Source: Streptomyces sp. NBC_00690
Lineage (GTDB): Bacteria; Actinomycetota; Actinomycetes; Streptomycetales; Streptomycetaceae
Assembly: GCF_036226685.1 (NCBI RefSeq)
Contig: NZ_CP109009.1
Span: 4,987,501-5,051,500 of the forward strand
Length of the DNA stretch: 64,000 nucleotides
Direction of reading: 5' to 3'
The notes below the pieces were generated by a model that did no database searches, had not been told where the DNA came from, and saw only the letters and a program-made list of their open reading frames with translations. Below, in pieces: positions 19,922-28,624 of the stretch; position 1 is the first letter of the stretch; every line of letters begins with the position of its first letter. Made by a program: the position numbers and the translations under genes.

Positions 19922-19926
19922 ACGGC

Positions 19927-20928
19927 ATGAGTGTGTATGGATCGTTTCCGGGAACTCGTCCGCGCCGGCTGCGGACCACTCCGACCCTTCGCCGCATGGT
20001 CGCCGAGACCCGGCTGCACCCCGCCGATCTGATCCTTCCTGCGTTCGTGCGGGAGGACATCGGCGAGCCCGTGCCGATCTCGGCCATGCCCGGTGTCGTG
20101 CAGCACACCCGGGACAGCCTTCGGAAGGCGGCTGTGGAGGCCCGTGCGGCCGGGGTGTCCGGGATCATGCTGTTCGGGGTGCCGACCGAGGCGAAGAAGG
20201 ATGCGCTGGGCACCGCGGGCACCGACCCGGACGGCATCCTCCAGGTCGCCATCCGGGATGTGCGTGCCGAGGTCGGCGATGAGCTGGTGATCATGTCGGA
20301 CCTCTGTCTGGACGAGTACACGGATCACGGCCACTGCGGGGTGCTGGACGCCGAGGGACGCGTCGACAACGACGCCACGCTGGAGCGCTACGCCGAGATG
20401 GCCCAGGTGCAGGCCGATGCCGGGGTCCATGTGGTTGGGCCGAGCGGGATGATGGACGGCCAGATCGGGGTGGTCCGTGACGCGCTGGACACCATCGGCA
20501 AGGAGGACGTGTCGATCCTCGCGTACACGGTCAAGTACTCCTCCGCCTTCTACGGGCCGTTCCGTGAGGCGGTCGGGTCGTCGCTGACCGGTGACCGCAG
20601 GACGTACCAGCAGGACCCGGCCAATGTGCGGGAGTCGCTGCGTGAGTTGGCGCTCGACCTCGAAGAGGGCGCGGACATGGTCATGGTGAAGCCTGCCGGT
20701 CCCTATCTCGACGTCCTGGCGAAGATCGCGGACGCGGTGGACGTACCGGTCGCTGCCTACCAGATCAGTGGTGAGTACGCGATGGTCGAGGCCGCCGCGG
20801 AGCGGGGCTGGATCGACCGGGAGAAGGCGCTTCTGGAGACCCTGACCGGCATCCGTCGCGCGGGTGCGCAGATGATCCTCACCTACTGGGCGACGGAGGC
20901 CGCGGGTCTGCTGCGCGCGCAGCGCTGA
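19927..20928 (+). CDS. hemB: delta-aminolevulinic acid dehydratase (porphobilinogen synthase)
   Basis: 333 residues. It condenses two 5-aminolevulinate molecules to porphobilinogen. The two Schiff-base lysines lie in [16 protein letters not shown] and [14 protein letters not shown]. The metal-site region reads [14 protein letters not shown], and [13 protein letters not shown] is present. The ATG at 19927 lies 5 nt after the DinB stop. A TAGCGT at 19914-19919 could give a leaderless mRNA, but co-transcription from upstream is equally likely. Confidence 0.96.
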   Translation: MSVYGSFPGTRPRRLRTTPTLRRMVAETRLHPADLILPAFVREDIGEPVPISAMPGVVQHTRDSLRKAAVEARAAGVSGIMLFGVPTEAKKDALGTAGTDPDGILQVAIRDVRAEVGDELVIMSDLCLDEYTDHGHCGVLDAEGRVDNDATLERYAEMAQVQADAGVHVVGPSGMMDGQIGVVRDALDTIGKEDVSILAYTVKYSSAFYGPFREAVGSSLTGDRRTYQQDPANVRESLRELALDLEEGADMVMVKPAGPYLDVLAKIADAVDVPVAAYQISGEYAMVEAAAERGWIDREKALLETLTGIRRAGAQMILTYWATEAAGLLRAQR

Positions 20929-20966
20929 GCGGACCGCTTTTCGGGAACGGGCCGGGGCATAGCCCG

Positions 20967-21031
20967 AGGGCACGCCCGGGAACGTGCCCTGAGAACACCA
21001 ATGCGGGCCGGGGAAGGCATCCCGGCCCGCA
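20967..21031. terminator. pair of terminator hairpins between hemB and the chitinase gene
   Basis: Two hairpins lie between convergent genes. The first is AGGGCACG (20967-20974) with CGTGCCCT (20983-20990). The second has an 11-bp stem, 21002-21012 with 21021-21031. The second is close to the chitinase stop and probably terminates that gene on the minus strand. Confidence 0.75.
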
Positions 21032-21047
21032 GTCTGGTGGGTGGTGC

Positions 21048-21989
21048 TCAGCAGGTCAGATTGCTGCCGGTGGGAACTCCGAGGATCTGGGCGAACTGGG
21101 TGTACTTGGTCACCCGGCTCTGAACCTGGGCCGGGTTTCCGCCGTTGCACTCCAGGGTGCCGTTGATCGACCGGATGGTCTGACCGAAGCCCGCCTGGTT
21201 GACCATGGCGTCATGGCCGGTCATCGTGCCCGGGCCCTTCTGGGTGTTCCAGTACCAGAGGCCGGTCTTCCAGGCCACGGCCGGATCCTGCTCGACCTTC
21301 CAGGGGTTGTTGAGCAGATCGATGCCGAGCGCGTCGCCGGCCGCCTTGTAGTTGAAGTTCCAGCTCAGCTGGATCGGTCCGCGCCCGTAGTACGCGGCCT
21401 GGCCGGCGGGGCAGCCGTAGGGCTGGTTCCGGTCGCAGTAGTGCGGGTAGTTCGCGGTGTTCTGCTCCACCACGTGGACCAGACCGCCGGTCTCGTGGTT
21501 GATGTTGGCGAGGAAGGCCGCGGCCTCCTGCTTCTTGATCGTGTCGCTACCGGTGTTCGCGAATCCCGGGTACGCGGTCAGGGCTTCGGTGAGCCCCGCG
21601 TACGTGTAGAAGGGCTTCCGGTTCGGGAACATCTGGTTGAACTGCGTCTCGGTGACCACGAATCCTGTGGGGTTGGGATTCTGGCTCGGACTGGTGCTCG
21701 GACTCGGGTTGGGGTTGGGCTCGCCACCGACGCAGGTGTACGGGTCCCAGTACCAGGTGCTGACCGTGGGGTTCCAGCCCGGGTTGTCGTGTTCGGCCAC
21801 GTAGTGCTTGCCGTCGCTGTACTTGACGACGTCGCCCGTCCGGTAGTTGGTCCCGAAGGTCCAGTTGGGGGCGTTGGTGCACTTCGCGTCGGCGGCGGGG
21901 GCGGCAGTTGCTGTGGGGAGCAAGCTTGCCGCGGCCAGTCCGCTGGCGGCGACGATGGCAACGAGCCATGCTTTCATGCCTTTTCGCAC
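21048..21989 (-). CDS. secreted GH19 chitinase with N-terminal chitin-binding module
   Basis: 313 residues. The GTG at 21989 is preferred (AAAGGAG 7 nt upstream), giving MRKGMKAWLVAIVAASG, a Sec signal peptide cut near TATAAPAADA. A family 5/12-type carbohydrate-binding module follows (WTFGTNYRTGDVVKYSDGKH and PTVSTWYWDPYTC), then a Pro/Asn/Ser linker (about residues 95-115) and the GH19 catalytic domain. The catalytic Glu lies in FLANINHETGGL; the second acid and substrate region includes YGRGPIQLSWNFNY. It hydrolyses chitin outside the cell with inversion. Two dre-like sites upstream point to DasR control. Confidence 0.95.
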   Translation of the reverse strand: MRKGMKAWLVAIVAASGLAAASLLPTATAAPAADAKCTNAPNWTFGTNYRTGDVVKYSDGKHYVAEHDNPGWNPTVSTWYWDPYTCVGGEPNPNPSPSTSPSQNPNPTGFVVTETQFNQMFPNRKPFYTYAGLTEALTAYPGFANTGSDTIKKQEAAAFLANINHETGGLVHVVEQNTANYPHYCDRNQPYGCPAGQAAYYGRGPIQLSWNFNYKAAGDALGIDLLNNPWKVEQDPAVAWKTGLWYWNTQKGPGTMTGHDAMVNQAGFGQTIRSINGTLECNGGNPAQVQSRVTKYTQFAQILGVPTGSNLTC

Positions 21990-22065
21990 GCGCTGTCTCC
22001 TTTGCGCGAGGAACGGCCTTGCCCGGAAAGGGAGGTGGGGGCTCCGGACAGGGCCGTGGTGGGGG

Positions 22066-22119
22066 GTTGTACCACTCACTCAAGCGCTTCGGTCTAGCCC
22101 AGTCAAGGTATAGACCAAT
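22066..22119 (-). promoter_or_regulatory. chitinase promoter with two DasR-like (dre) sites
   Basis: Two imperfect palindromes lie 16 bp apart: TCGGTCTAGCCCAGT (22089-22103) and AAGGTATAGACCAAT (22105-22119). Both resemble the dre consensus A-C/T-TGGTCTAGACCA-G/C-T and the 12-bp direct repeats known at Streptomyces chitinase promoters. On the minus strand a TACAAC -10 candidate (22071-22066) lies downstream, so the proximal site would cover the -35 region. Confidence 0.78.
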
Positions 22120-22256
22120 GCGAGTTCGCGGTCTCTCGGCGTCTTCAGCGTGGCACAACCACGCTGATCACACGGCGAGTTGCGGCAAAGTGCGAGGTCG
22201 AGCACACCGTCGGACCGCTCGATGGGCAGGGGAGGGGGCAGCGGAATTCTTCGGGG

Positions 22257-23159
22257 CTATCGGACGAAGAGCGTGGCCAACCGGGAGAGCCCATCGGCCC
22301 CGTGGCCCGCCTTGAGCCCCTGGTCCAACACCTCCTGGAGCGGCTCCAGGAACATCGGATGCACCCCCTGGTCGCGGAAGGCCGACAGGAAGTTGGGAAT
22401 CGCGGCGTGATTGACCGTGAGGCTGGAGACGTCGGTGAGATGGCGATCCGCGTCGATCGCCCGTGCTTCCTCCGGGACGGACGCGAGCATGGCGCCGATC
22501 CAGGGCACCAGGAGTTCGGAGAGTTCGCCGGCGGGGATGTTCTCCGTCCGGGCGAGTGCGAACGCCTGCATCACCCCGACGATCATGCCGTACATCCCGG
22601 TGAGCAGCGCGATGTCATAGAGCGCGGCCAGGCCCGGATCGGTGCCCACGTACCGGGTGTCCCCGAGTGCGGCGAGGGTCGGGCGGTGGGTCGCAAACGC
22701 CCGCTCGTCACCGCTGTAGAAGACATAGGCGTGCGGGCCGGAGATCATCTGCGGCACCGCCATGATGCCCCCGTCGAGGAAGGTCGCACCGCGCTGTTCG
22801 ACCTGTGCAGACAGTTCACGGGCGCTGGCGGGGGTGCCGTTGGTCAGATTGGCGATCGTGCGGCCCTCGATCCCCGCACCGACGCCGTCCAGGACCTCCT
22901 GGACCTGGTCGTTCGTGAGCAGGCACAGGACGGTCAGGTCGCTCGCGGCGATCGCCGCGGCGGGGGAGTCGGCGGGCAGTGCCCCCTGGGCGACGAGGGG
23001 TCCGGATTTCGCCGCCGTCCGGTTCCAGACGGTGACCCGGTGGCCGGCCCGGAGGAAGGCCGCTGCCAGCGCGGAGCCCATCATGCCGAGACCGAGCACG
23101 GACACGGATGCGCTGTGGGAGAGGGCTTCGGAGGCAGGGGACGAGGTCGCGGAGAGCAC
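22257..23159 (-). CDS. NAD(P)-dependent imine reductase / 3-hydroxyacid dehydrogenase-like oxidoreductase
   Basis: 300 residues from the GTG at 23159, which has AGGAG 7 nt upstream; a long open frame further upstream is Pro/Arg-rich and not used. The N-terminal Rossmann domain starts VSVLGLGMMGSALAAAFLRAGH and has WNRT at the end of strand 2, which suits NADPH. The all-helical C-terminal half (ALYDIALLTGMYGMIVGVMQAF) matches imine reductases and gamma-hydroxybutyrate-type dehydrogenases. The substrate is unknown. An operator-like inverted repeat lies in the divergent promoter region shared with the DUF1876 gene. Confidence 0.87.
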   Translation of the reverse strand: MLSATSSPASEALSHSASVSVLGLGMMGSALAAAFLRAGHRVTVWNRTAAKSGPLVAQGALPADSPAAAIAASDLTVLCLLTNDQVQEVLDGVGAGIEGRTIANLTNGTPASARELSAQVEQRGATFLDGGIMAVPQMISGPHAYVFYSGDERAFATHRPTLAALGDTRYVGTDPGLAALYDIALLTGMYGMIVGVMQAFALARTENIPAGELSELLVPWIGAMLASVPEEARAIDADRHLTDVSSLTVNHAAIPNFLSAFRDQGVHPMFLEPLQEVLDQGLKAGHGADGLSRLATLFVR

Positions 23160-23227
23160 GGGAAAACTCCTGCTGGGAAGGGGTTGGGGGCGCTCTCGAT
23201 CCTCGTGGCACCCGTGCCCTGCGACAA

Positions 23228-23249
23228 GTACCGACTTTCTGGTGGGTAC
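23228..23249. promoter_or_regulatory. candidate HxlR/MarR-type operator
   Basis: An inverted repeat GTACC (23228-23232) and GGTAC (23245-23249) with a 12-nt spacer lies about 70 bp upstream of the oxidoreductase start. A second overlapping dyad, CTTTC (23235-23239) with GAAAG (23255-23259), is centred nearby. HxlR regulators often bind paired GTAC half-sites in front of oxidoreductase genes. No regulator gene is adjacent. Confidence 0.45.
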
Positions 23250-23338
23250 GCACCGAAAGGTGTGGGTCGGCCGACCGGCAGTGGTGATCTCGGGCCGAGG
23301 GGCGCACCCTGGAGAGGTACCTGCGGAGGTGATCCACC

Positions 23339-23608
23339 ATGCAGACACTCGTCGGATGGCACATCGAGCTGGAGTTCCAGGAGGAGCACGATCGGACCCG
23401 GGCCGCGGCCATGGTGAGACTCGCGGACGGGACCGAGTTCCGCTCGCACGGGCTCGCCCAACGTCACCCGTCGGACCCGGAGCAATTGCGGGTGGGCGAG
23501 GAGATCGCCGGGGCGCGGGCGCTGATGGAGCTCGCCTCACAACTGCTCCAGAAGGCCCACACCGAGATCGACGAGGCATCGGGGCGTACGTCCCACATGC
23601 TCACATGA
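23339..23608 (+). CDS. DUF1876 family protein
   Basis: 89 residues; ATG with GGAGGTGATCC just upstream. The sequence (WHIELEFQEEHDRTRAAAMVRLADG, then a helical HPSDPEQLRVGEEIAGARALMELA) matches the DUF1876 family, small actinobacterial proteins with a dsRBD-like alpha/beta fold. No catalytic motif. Function unknown; members are often found near stress genes. Confidence 0.88.
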   Translation: MQTLVGWHIELEFQEEHDRTRAAAMVRLADGTEFRSHGLAQRHPSDPEQLRVGEEIAGARALMELASQLLQKAHTEIDEASGRTSHMLT

Positions 23609-23653
23609 CGCCCGCCGGGTGATCGGGACGCGCTGTGCACCCGCGGGTGGCGG

Positions 23654-24037
23654 TCAGCCCCGGGGCGGTGTGTCGCTCGCCCGGGAAGGGGTCGGTCGCG
23701 GGCCTACTTCGCGTACGACCCGGTAGGTGGGGGCTCCGGTCATCCGGGGCTCGGCCCTGCCGGCGAGCCCCTTGAGGGCCGTACCGATGGCGGCCATCCG
23801 GCCCTCGGTGTCGGATGTCTCCAGGAAGTCGCGGTAGCTGGCCTCGCTCTCCCAGGCGACGATGTTGTAGACGCGGGTGCCGTCGGTGCTGACGTGGAAG
23901 CGGGCCGAACGGTAGCCGGGGTAAGAGCTCACCCACTCCTCGATGATCGCTGCGAAGGCGTCCACCAGGGCGGTCTGTGTCTCATGGCCGTCGACGGTGT
24001 AATCGATGATCGAGTAGAAGCCGCGGTCAGTGGCCAT
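23654..24037 (-). CDS. antibiotic biosynthesis monooxygenase (ABM) domain protein under a SoxR-type promoter
   Basis: 127 residues; ATG with CAGGAG 7 nt upstream. A single dimeric ferredoxin-like ABM domain (FYSIIDYTVDGHETQTALVD, SSYPGYRSARFHVSTDG, RVYNIVAWESEASYRDFL) is followed by a short polar tail. Cofactor-free ABM enzymes oxidise quinol-like compounds. The promoter has a near-perfect SoxR box, and a monooxygenase gene belongs to the SoxR regulon of S. coelicolor (SCO1909, from memory). A role in modifying redox-cycling metabolites such as secreted quinone antibiotics is therefore likely. Confidence 0.88.
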   Translation of the reverse strand: MATDRGFYSIIDYTVDGHETQTALVDAFAAIIEEWVSSYPGYRSARFHVSTDGTRVYNIVAWESEASYRDFLETSDTEGRMAAIGTALKGLAGRAEPRMTGAPTYRVVREVGPRPTPSRASDTPPRG

Positions 24038-24086
24038 GCCGGTTCTCCTGAGGTGGGTGGGGTGTTGGTGGGTCTCCCTGAGGAAG

Positions 24087-24117
24087 AGTGTTGAACCTCA
24101 AGAGAAGTTGAGGTCAA
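24087..24117 (-). promoter_or_regulatory. SoxR-controlled promoter
   Basis: On the minus strand, -35 TTGACC (24117-24112), a 19-nt spacer and -10 AACACT (24092-24087). Between them is CCTCAAGAGAAGTTGAGG (24096-24113, plus-strand reading), a perfect CCTCAA/TTGAGG inverted repeat with a 6-nt centre. The overlong spacer is the hallmark of MerR-family activation; the arms match SoxR boxes. Confidence 0.88.
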
Positions 24118-24207
24118 GGGGCTTCCACGGATCAACGGATCACGGGCATGCACGAGGCCGCGGCCCCGTGTGGGGACCGCGGCCTCGGTGACGGATGGAG
24201 CAGGCCG

Positions 24208-25977
24208 CTACAGCCGCTCGGGAGTACGGATGCCCAGCAGCGCCATGCCCTGGTGGAGCGTCCGAGCGGTCAGATCGATCAGGAACAGCCGGTTCTCGAC
24301 GACCTCGGGCGGATTGGCGTCGCTGAGCACCTGGCACTGGTCGTAGAACTTCGTCAGGTGCGAGGCCAACTGGTACAGGTACGCGGCGAGCTTGTGCGGC
24401 TCGTACGCGGACGCCACCTCGGCGATCGTCTCCCCGAACCGGTCCACGTGGAGCGCCAACGCCCGCTCGGCCGGGGCGAGTTCCAGCTCGGGGTGGGCCA
24501 CAGGGGCGGTCGCCCCCGCCCGCCGCTTGATCGACTGGATTCGGGCGTACGCGTACTGGAGGTACACGGAGGTGTCGCCGTTCAGCGACACCATCTGGTC
24601 CAGGTCGAACCGGTAGTCCCGGGTCGCCGACGTGGACAGGTCGGCGTACTTGATCGCACCGATGCCCACCTGCACACCGCGCTCGGCGATCTCCGCCTCG
24701 GTGAGCTCGCCGCGGGTGTCCTTCTCCCGTACGACCTCGGTCGCATGGTCCACGGCCTCGTCGAGGAGGTCCACCAGCCGGACCGTCTCGCCCTCCCGGG
24801 TCTTGAACGGCTTGCCGTCCTTGCCCAGGACCGTGCCGAAGGCCAGTTGGACCGCCTTCACCTTGTCGTTGAGCCAGCCCGCCCTACGGGCCGTCTCGAA
24901 GACCATCTTGAAGTGCAGGGCCTGCCGGGCGTCCACCACGTACAGCAGGGTGTCCGCGGAGAGGTTTTGCACCCGGTCCCGGATCGCGGAGAGGTCGGTC
25001 GCGGCATAGCCGTAGCCGCCGTTCGACTTCTGCACGATGAGCGGGGTCGGCTTGCCGTCCGGGCCGAGGACGTCGTCGAAGAAGACGCACAGGGCGCCCT
25101 CCGAGCGGACCGCGACGCCCGACTGCTCAAGGAAGCGGCAGGTGTCGTCGAGCATGTCGTTGTAGCCGGACTCGCCGACGACGTCCGGGTCGTGGATCTC
25201 CATGTCCAGCTTGCCGAAGACCGAGTAGAAGTAGATCTTCGACTCGTCGACGAACCGCTGCCACAGCGCCAGGGTCTGGGCGTCCCCGGCCTGGAGGGCG
25301 ACCACCCGGTCCCGCGCCCTGGCCTTGAACTCCTCGTCGGCGTCGAAGAGGGCACGCGAAGCCTTGTAGAGCCGGCCGAGCGAGGTCATGGCCTCCTCGC
25401 CGGAGACCTCCTCGCCCTGCTTGTGGTCCAACTCGTGCGGGTGCTCGACCAGATACTGGATGAGCATGCCGAACTGGGTGCCCCAGTCGCCGATGTGATG
25501 GCGCCGGATCACCTTCTCGCCGGTGAACTCCAGGATCTCCACCATGGCCGCGCCGATCACGGCGGACCGCAGATGGCCGACGTGCATCTCCTTGGCCACG
25601 TTCGGCTGGGCGTAGTCGATGACGGTGGTGCCCGCCTGCTCGTCGTACGGCACTCCGAGCCGGTCGTCGGCCGCCCGGGCGGCCAGCGTCTCGACGATCG
25701 CCCGGTCGGTGACCGTGATGTTCAAGAAGCCGGGGCCGGAGACCTCGACGTCCCGGAAGAGGTCCCCCGCGGGGAGCGCTTCGACGACCTGGGTGGCCAG
25801 CTCCCGGGGGTTGCCCTTGAGCTTCTTGGCGAGGGCCAGGATGCCGTTGGCCTGGAAGTCGGCCCGGTCGCTGCGTCGCAGCAGCGGGTCGGCGGGACCG
25901 GCCTCCGGCAGGGCTGCCGAGAGGGCGTCCGCGAGGCGCTGCTGCACGGTCGAAGCGAGGGAGGGGACCGAGGCCAT
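24208..25977 (-). CDS. argS: arginyl-tRNA synthetase
   Basis: 589 residues, class I aminoacyl-tRNA synthetase for arginine. The ATG at 25977 ([12 protein letters not shown]) is preferred to the one at 26007 because AGGAACGG precedes it. The N-terminal additional domain (residues about 1-100) is followed by the HIGH motif in [17 protein letters not shown]. The [11 protein letters not shown] block and the KMSK-equivalent [12 protein letters not shown] are visible, as is the C-terminal anticodon-binding helix bundle ending [17 protein letters not shown]. Divergent from lysS; both start in a shared 212-bp region. Confidence 0.96.
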   Translation of the reverse strand: MASVPSLASTVQQRLADALSAALPEAGPADPLLRRSDRADFQANGILALAKKLKGNPRELATQVVEALPAGDLFRDVEVSGPGFLNITVTDRAIVETLAARAADDRLGVPYDEQAGTTVIDYAQPNVAKEMHVGHLRSAVIGAAMVEILEFTGEKVIRRHHIGDWGTQFGMLIQYLVEHPHELDHKQGEEVSGEEAMTSLGRLYKASRALFDADEEFKARARDRVVALQAGDAQTLALWQRFVDESKIYFYSVFGKLDMEIHDPDVVGESGYNDMLDDTCRFLEQSGVAVRSEGALCVFFDDVLGPDGKPTPLIVQKSNGGYGYAATDLSAIRDRVQNLSADTLLYVVDARQALHFKMVFETARRAGWLNDKVKAVQLAFGTVLGKDGKPFKTREGETVRLVDLLDEAVDHATEVVREKDTRGELTEAEIAERGVQVGIGAIKYADLSTSATRDYRFDLDQMVSLNGDTSVYLQYAYARIQSIKRRAGATAPVAHPELELAPAERALALHVDRFGETIAEVASAYEPHKLAAYLYQLASHLTKFYDQCQVLSDANPPEVVENRLFLIDLTARTLHQGMALLGIRTPERL

Positions 25978-26189
25978 GAGCTTCCGTTCCTGGGAGAGTG
26001 GGGGCATTACCGGCTGTCAAGTGTCCCATGGGCACGACGGCGCCCTCCCCAATTTCGGGTGGCTTTGCCGGGGGCGGGTGGACGATGATCGGCAGGCATG
26101 CCGGACTGCCTCGGAGCCGGTCCTTCCGTCTGGGACAATGGTGTGCGCCGAGTAATCGAGGGGTTTCGAGAAAGAAGGACGTGCCGACC

Positions 26190-27911
26190 GTGGCTCAGAG
26201 CAGCACCGAGACCGACTGGGTCTCCCGTTTCGCGGACGATGTCATTGCGGAATCGGAACGGCGTGCGCCTGGGAAACCTGTCGTCGTCGCCTCCGGTATC
26301 TCCCCCTCCGGCCCCATTCACCTGGGAAATCTCCGTGAGGTCATGACCCCGCACCTGGTCGCAGACGAGATCAGGCGGCGGGGCCACGAGGTCCGCCATC
26401 TGATCTCCTGGGACGACTACGACCGCTTCCGCAAGGTCCCCGCGGGCGTCGAGGGCGTCGACGAGAGCTGGGCCGACCACATCGGACGCCCGCTGACGTC
26501 GGTACCGGCCCCGCAGGGCTCCCCGCACCAGAACTGGGCCGAGCACTTCAAGGCCGTGCTGATCACCTCCCTGGCCGAGTTGGGCGTCGTCTACGACGAC
26601 ATCAGCCAGACCGAGCAGTACACCGCGGGCGTCTACCGCGAGCAGGTCCTGCACGCCATGAAGCACCGCGGCGACATCGACGCGATCCTGGCCCAGTACC
26701 GGACGAAGAAGGCCCCGGTCAAGAAGTCGCAGAAGCCGCTCGACGAGGCCGAGCTGGAGGCCGCGGAGGGCTCCGGCGCGGCGGGCGAGGACGACGGCAA
26801 CACCTCGGCCGGCTACTTCCCGTACAAGCCCTACTGCGGCAACTGTGACAAGGACCTGACCACCGTCACCGCGTACGACGACGAGAGCACCGAGCTGGTG
26901 TACACGTGCACGGCGTGCGGCTTCTCGGAGACCGTCCGGCTGAACGAGTTCAACCGCGGAAAGCTGGTGTGGAAGGTCGACTGGCCGATGCGCTGGGCCT
27001 ACGAGGGGGTCATCTTCGAGCCGAGCGGTGTCGACCACTCGTCGCCCGGCTCGTCCTTCCAGGTCGGCGGCGAGATCGTCGACAGCATCTTCGGTGGACA
27101 GCAGCCGATCGGACCGATGTACGCCTTCGTCGGAATCTCCGGCATGGCGAAGATGTCGTCGTCGCGCGGCGGGGTGCCCACCCCGGCCGATGCGCTGAAG
27201 ATCATGGAAGCACCGCTGCTGCGCTGGCTGTACGCGCGCAGGCGGCCCAACCAGTCGTTCAAGATCGCCTTCGATCAGGAGATCCAGCGGCTGTACGACG
27301 AGTGGGACAAGCTCGGCACGAAGGTGGCCGACGGGTCCGCGCTGCCCGCCGACGTGGCCGCCTACACCCGTGCGGTGGGCACCGCTGCCGGCCCGCTGCC
27401 GGCCACGCCGAGGCCCCTGCCGTACCGGACGCTGGCCTCCGTCGTGGACATCACCGCCGGCCATGACGAGCAGACCGTACGCATCCTCCGTGAGCTCGAC
27501 CCGGCCGACCCGCTGACCTCGCTGGACGAGGTGCGGCCCCGGCTGGATCGCGCCGAGAACTGGATCACCAGCCAGGTTCCGGCCGACGCGCGCACCATCG
27601 TGCGCTCGGAGCCGGACACCGAGCTGCTGAAGTCGCTCGACGACGACGGTCGCGAGTCGCTGAGGCTGCTGCTGGATGGCCTCGACTCACACTGGTCCCT
27701 GGACGGTCTGACCACGCTGGTCTACGGGGTGCCGAAGGTGATGGCCGGCCTGGAGCCGGACGCCAAGCCGACACCGGAGCTGAAGACGGCGCAGCGCTCC
27801 TTCTTCGCCCTCCTGTACCGGCTGCTGGTGACCCGGGAGACGGGCCCGCGCCTGCCCACGCTGCTGCTCGCGGTGGGTGCGGACCGAGTCCGGACGCTGC
27901 TGGGAGCCTGA
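26190..27911 (+). CDS. lysS: class I lysyl-tRNA synthetase
   Basis: 573 residues. The GTG at 26190 (MAQSSTETDWVSRFAD) has AAGGAC 9 nt upstream; the GTG at 26181 touches it and is less likely. Class I features are HIGH as SGPIHLGNLRE (about residue 40), the zinc-ribbon-like CGNC...CTAC pair, and KMSK as MAKMSSSRGGVPT. This archaeal-type class I enzyme is unrelated to the class II LysRS; streptomycetes often carry both. Divergent from argS. A strong terminator follows. Confidence 0.95.
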   Translation: MAQSSTETDWVSRFADDVIAESERRAPGKPVVVASGISPSGPIHLGNLREVMTPHLVADEIRRRGHEVRHLISWDDYDRFRKVPAGVEGVDESWADHIGRPLTSVPAPQGSPHQNWAEHFKAVLITSLAELGVVYDDISQTEQYTAGVYREQVLHAMKHRGDIDAILAQYRTKKAPVKKSQKPLDEAELEAAEGSGAAGEDDGNTSAGYFPYKPYCGNCDKDLTTVTAYDDESTELVYTCTACGFSETVRLNEFNRGKLVWKVDWPMRWAYEGVIFEPSGVDHSSPGSSFQVGGEIVDSIFGGQQPIGPMYAFVGISGMAKMSSSRGGVPTPADALKIMEAPLLRWLYARRRPNQSFKIAFDQEIQRLYDEWDKLGTKVADGSALPADVAAYTRAVGTAAGPLPATPRPLPYRTLASVVDITAGHDEQTVRILRELDPADPLTSLDEVRPRLDRAENWITSQVPADARTIVRSEPDTELLKSLDDDGRESLRLLLDGLDSHWSLDGLTTLVYGVPKVMAGLEPDAKPTPELKTAQRSFFALLYRLLVTRETGPRLPTLLLAVGADRVRTLLGA

Positions 27912-27937
27912 TCTCCGCCCGTAGCGAGTGACAGTCG

Positions 27938-27980
27938 GGGCCGGGTGCTCGTCCTTAGGGAGGAGCACCCGGCCCTTTCT
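27938..27980 (+). terminator. lysS terminator
   Basis: A 13-bp perfect stem (27938-27950 with 27963-27975), a 12-nt loop, then TTTCT. It lies 26 nt after the lysS stop. Confidence 0.88.
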
Positions 27981-28119
27981 CGTCCCAGCGGCCTGTGGGG
28001 TGCGCGGCCAGGGCTCGGCGAGAGCGCTCTTGCCCCCATTTCCACTGCATCCTTCGGCCTATCGCCCATTCCGCCGTGCGCATGACGCAACGGGACCGGG
28101 CGCGGGGGACCGTGGAGAT

Positions 28120-28326
28120 ATGAAGAACGAAATCCTCCTCACCATCGGCTGGATCGCCGCCATCCAGGGCGTACTCGGAGCGGCGGGCCAGATGTTCGGC
28201 GAGAACCCGTGGGGCTTCGTCCATCTCTGGTGGGACATCCCCGTCGGCGGGTACCTCGCGCTCTTCCTGGTGGGCGCGGCCATCGCGTTCATGGGGGAGA
28301 CGGCACGCAAGAAGGAGAAGGGGTGA
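28120..28326 (+). CDS. small two-span membrane protein, hypothetical
   Basis: 68 residues from an ATG at 28120 preceded by GTGGAG. Two hydrophobic segments can be seen: ILLTIGWIAAIQGVLGAAG (about residues 5-23) and VGGYLALFLVGAAIAFMG (about 42-59), with a Lys-rich tail ARKKEKG facing the cytosol. No known domain. I recall a small conserved membrane protein at this position in other streptomycetes. It is separate from lysS because a terminator lies between them. Confidence 0.75.
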   Translation: MKNEILLTIGWIAAIQGVLGAAGQMFGENPWGFVHLWWDIPVGGYLALFLVGAAIAFMGETARKKEKG

Positions 28327-28624
28327 AACGGAGGCCGAGCAGTGGACCGGGGTGGGAGACCGTACGGATTCGTCGACGGCCCTTCCGCCTGGGGTGCGAC
28401 GTCACGGCGACGCGCCCGGAGCGCGACGCCACGGCGGCCGGGTGCGCTGCGCAGTCGAAACGAGACCCCTCCTGGTGACGGTCCGTCCGTCGCCGGGAGG
28501 GGTAGCTCAGTCGGTGCGCTGGTGGGTCGGCCGCTGAGAGCCGGCGACTCGACCGCCGATCGCGGGGGCAGCCACTTGCCGGACTTGGTGTGATGCACCG
28601 TCATATCGGCGCTGTCCGCGCGCC
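28327..28624. other. intergenic region with a convergent terminator
   Basis: 298 bp between convergent genes. It holds a large hairpin, 28465-28481 pairing with 28487-28503 (17 positions with two G-U pairs). I see no gene. A tRNA-like GTAGCTCAGTCGGT at its right edge does not fold as a tRNA. Confidence 0.6.
28465..28503. terminator. hairpin terminator between small membrane gene and DUF2637 gene
   Basis: A 17-bp stem with a 5-nt TCCGT loop. It lies between convergent stops at 28326 and 28625 and could act for both strands. Confidence 0.7.

Noticed and set aside
24148..26088. 646-codon frame opposite argS
   Set aside because: Shadow of argS with His/Arg/Val-rich composition.
28498..28575. 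tRNA-like GTAGCTCAGTCGGT motif
   Set aside because: No acceptor stem or T-arm forms, and the left part belongs to a 17-bp terminator hairpin.
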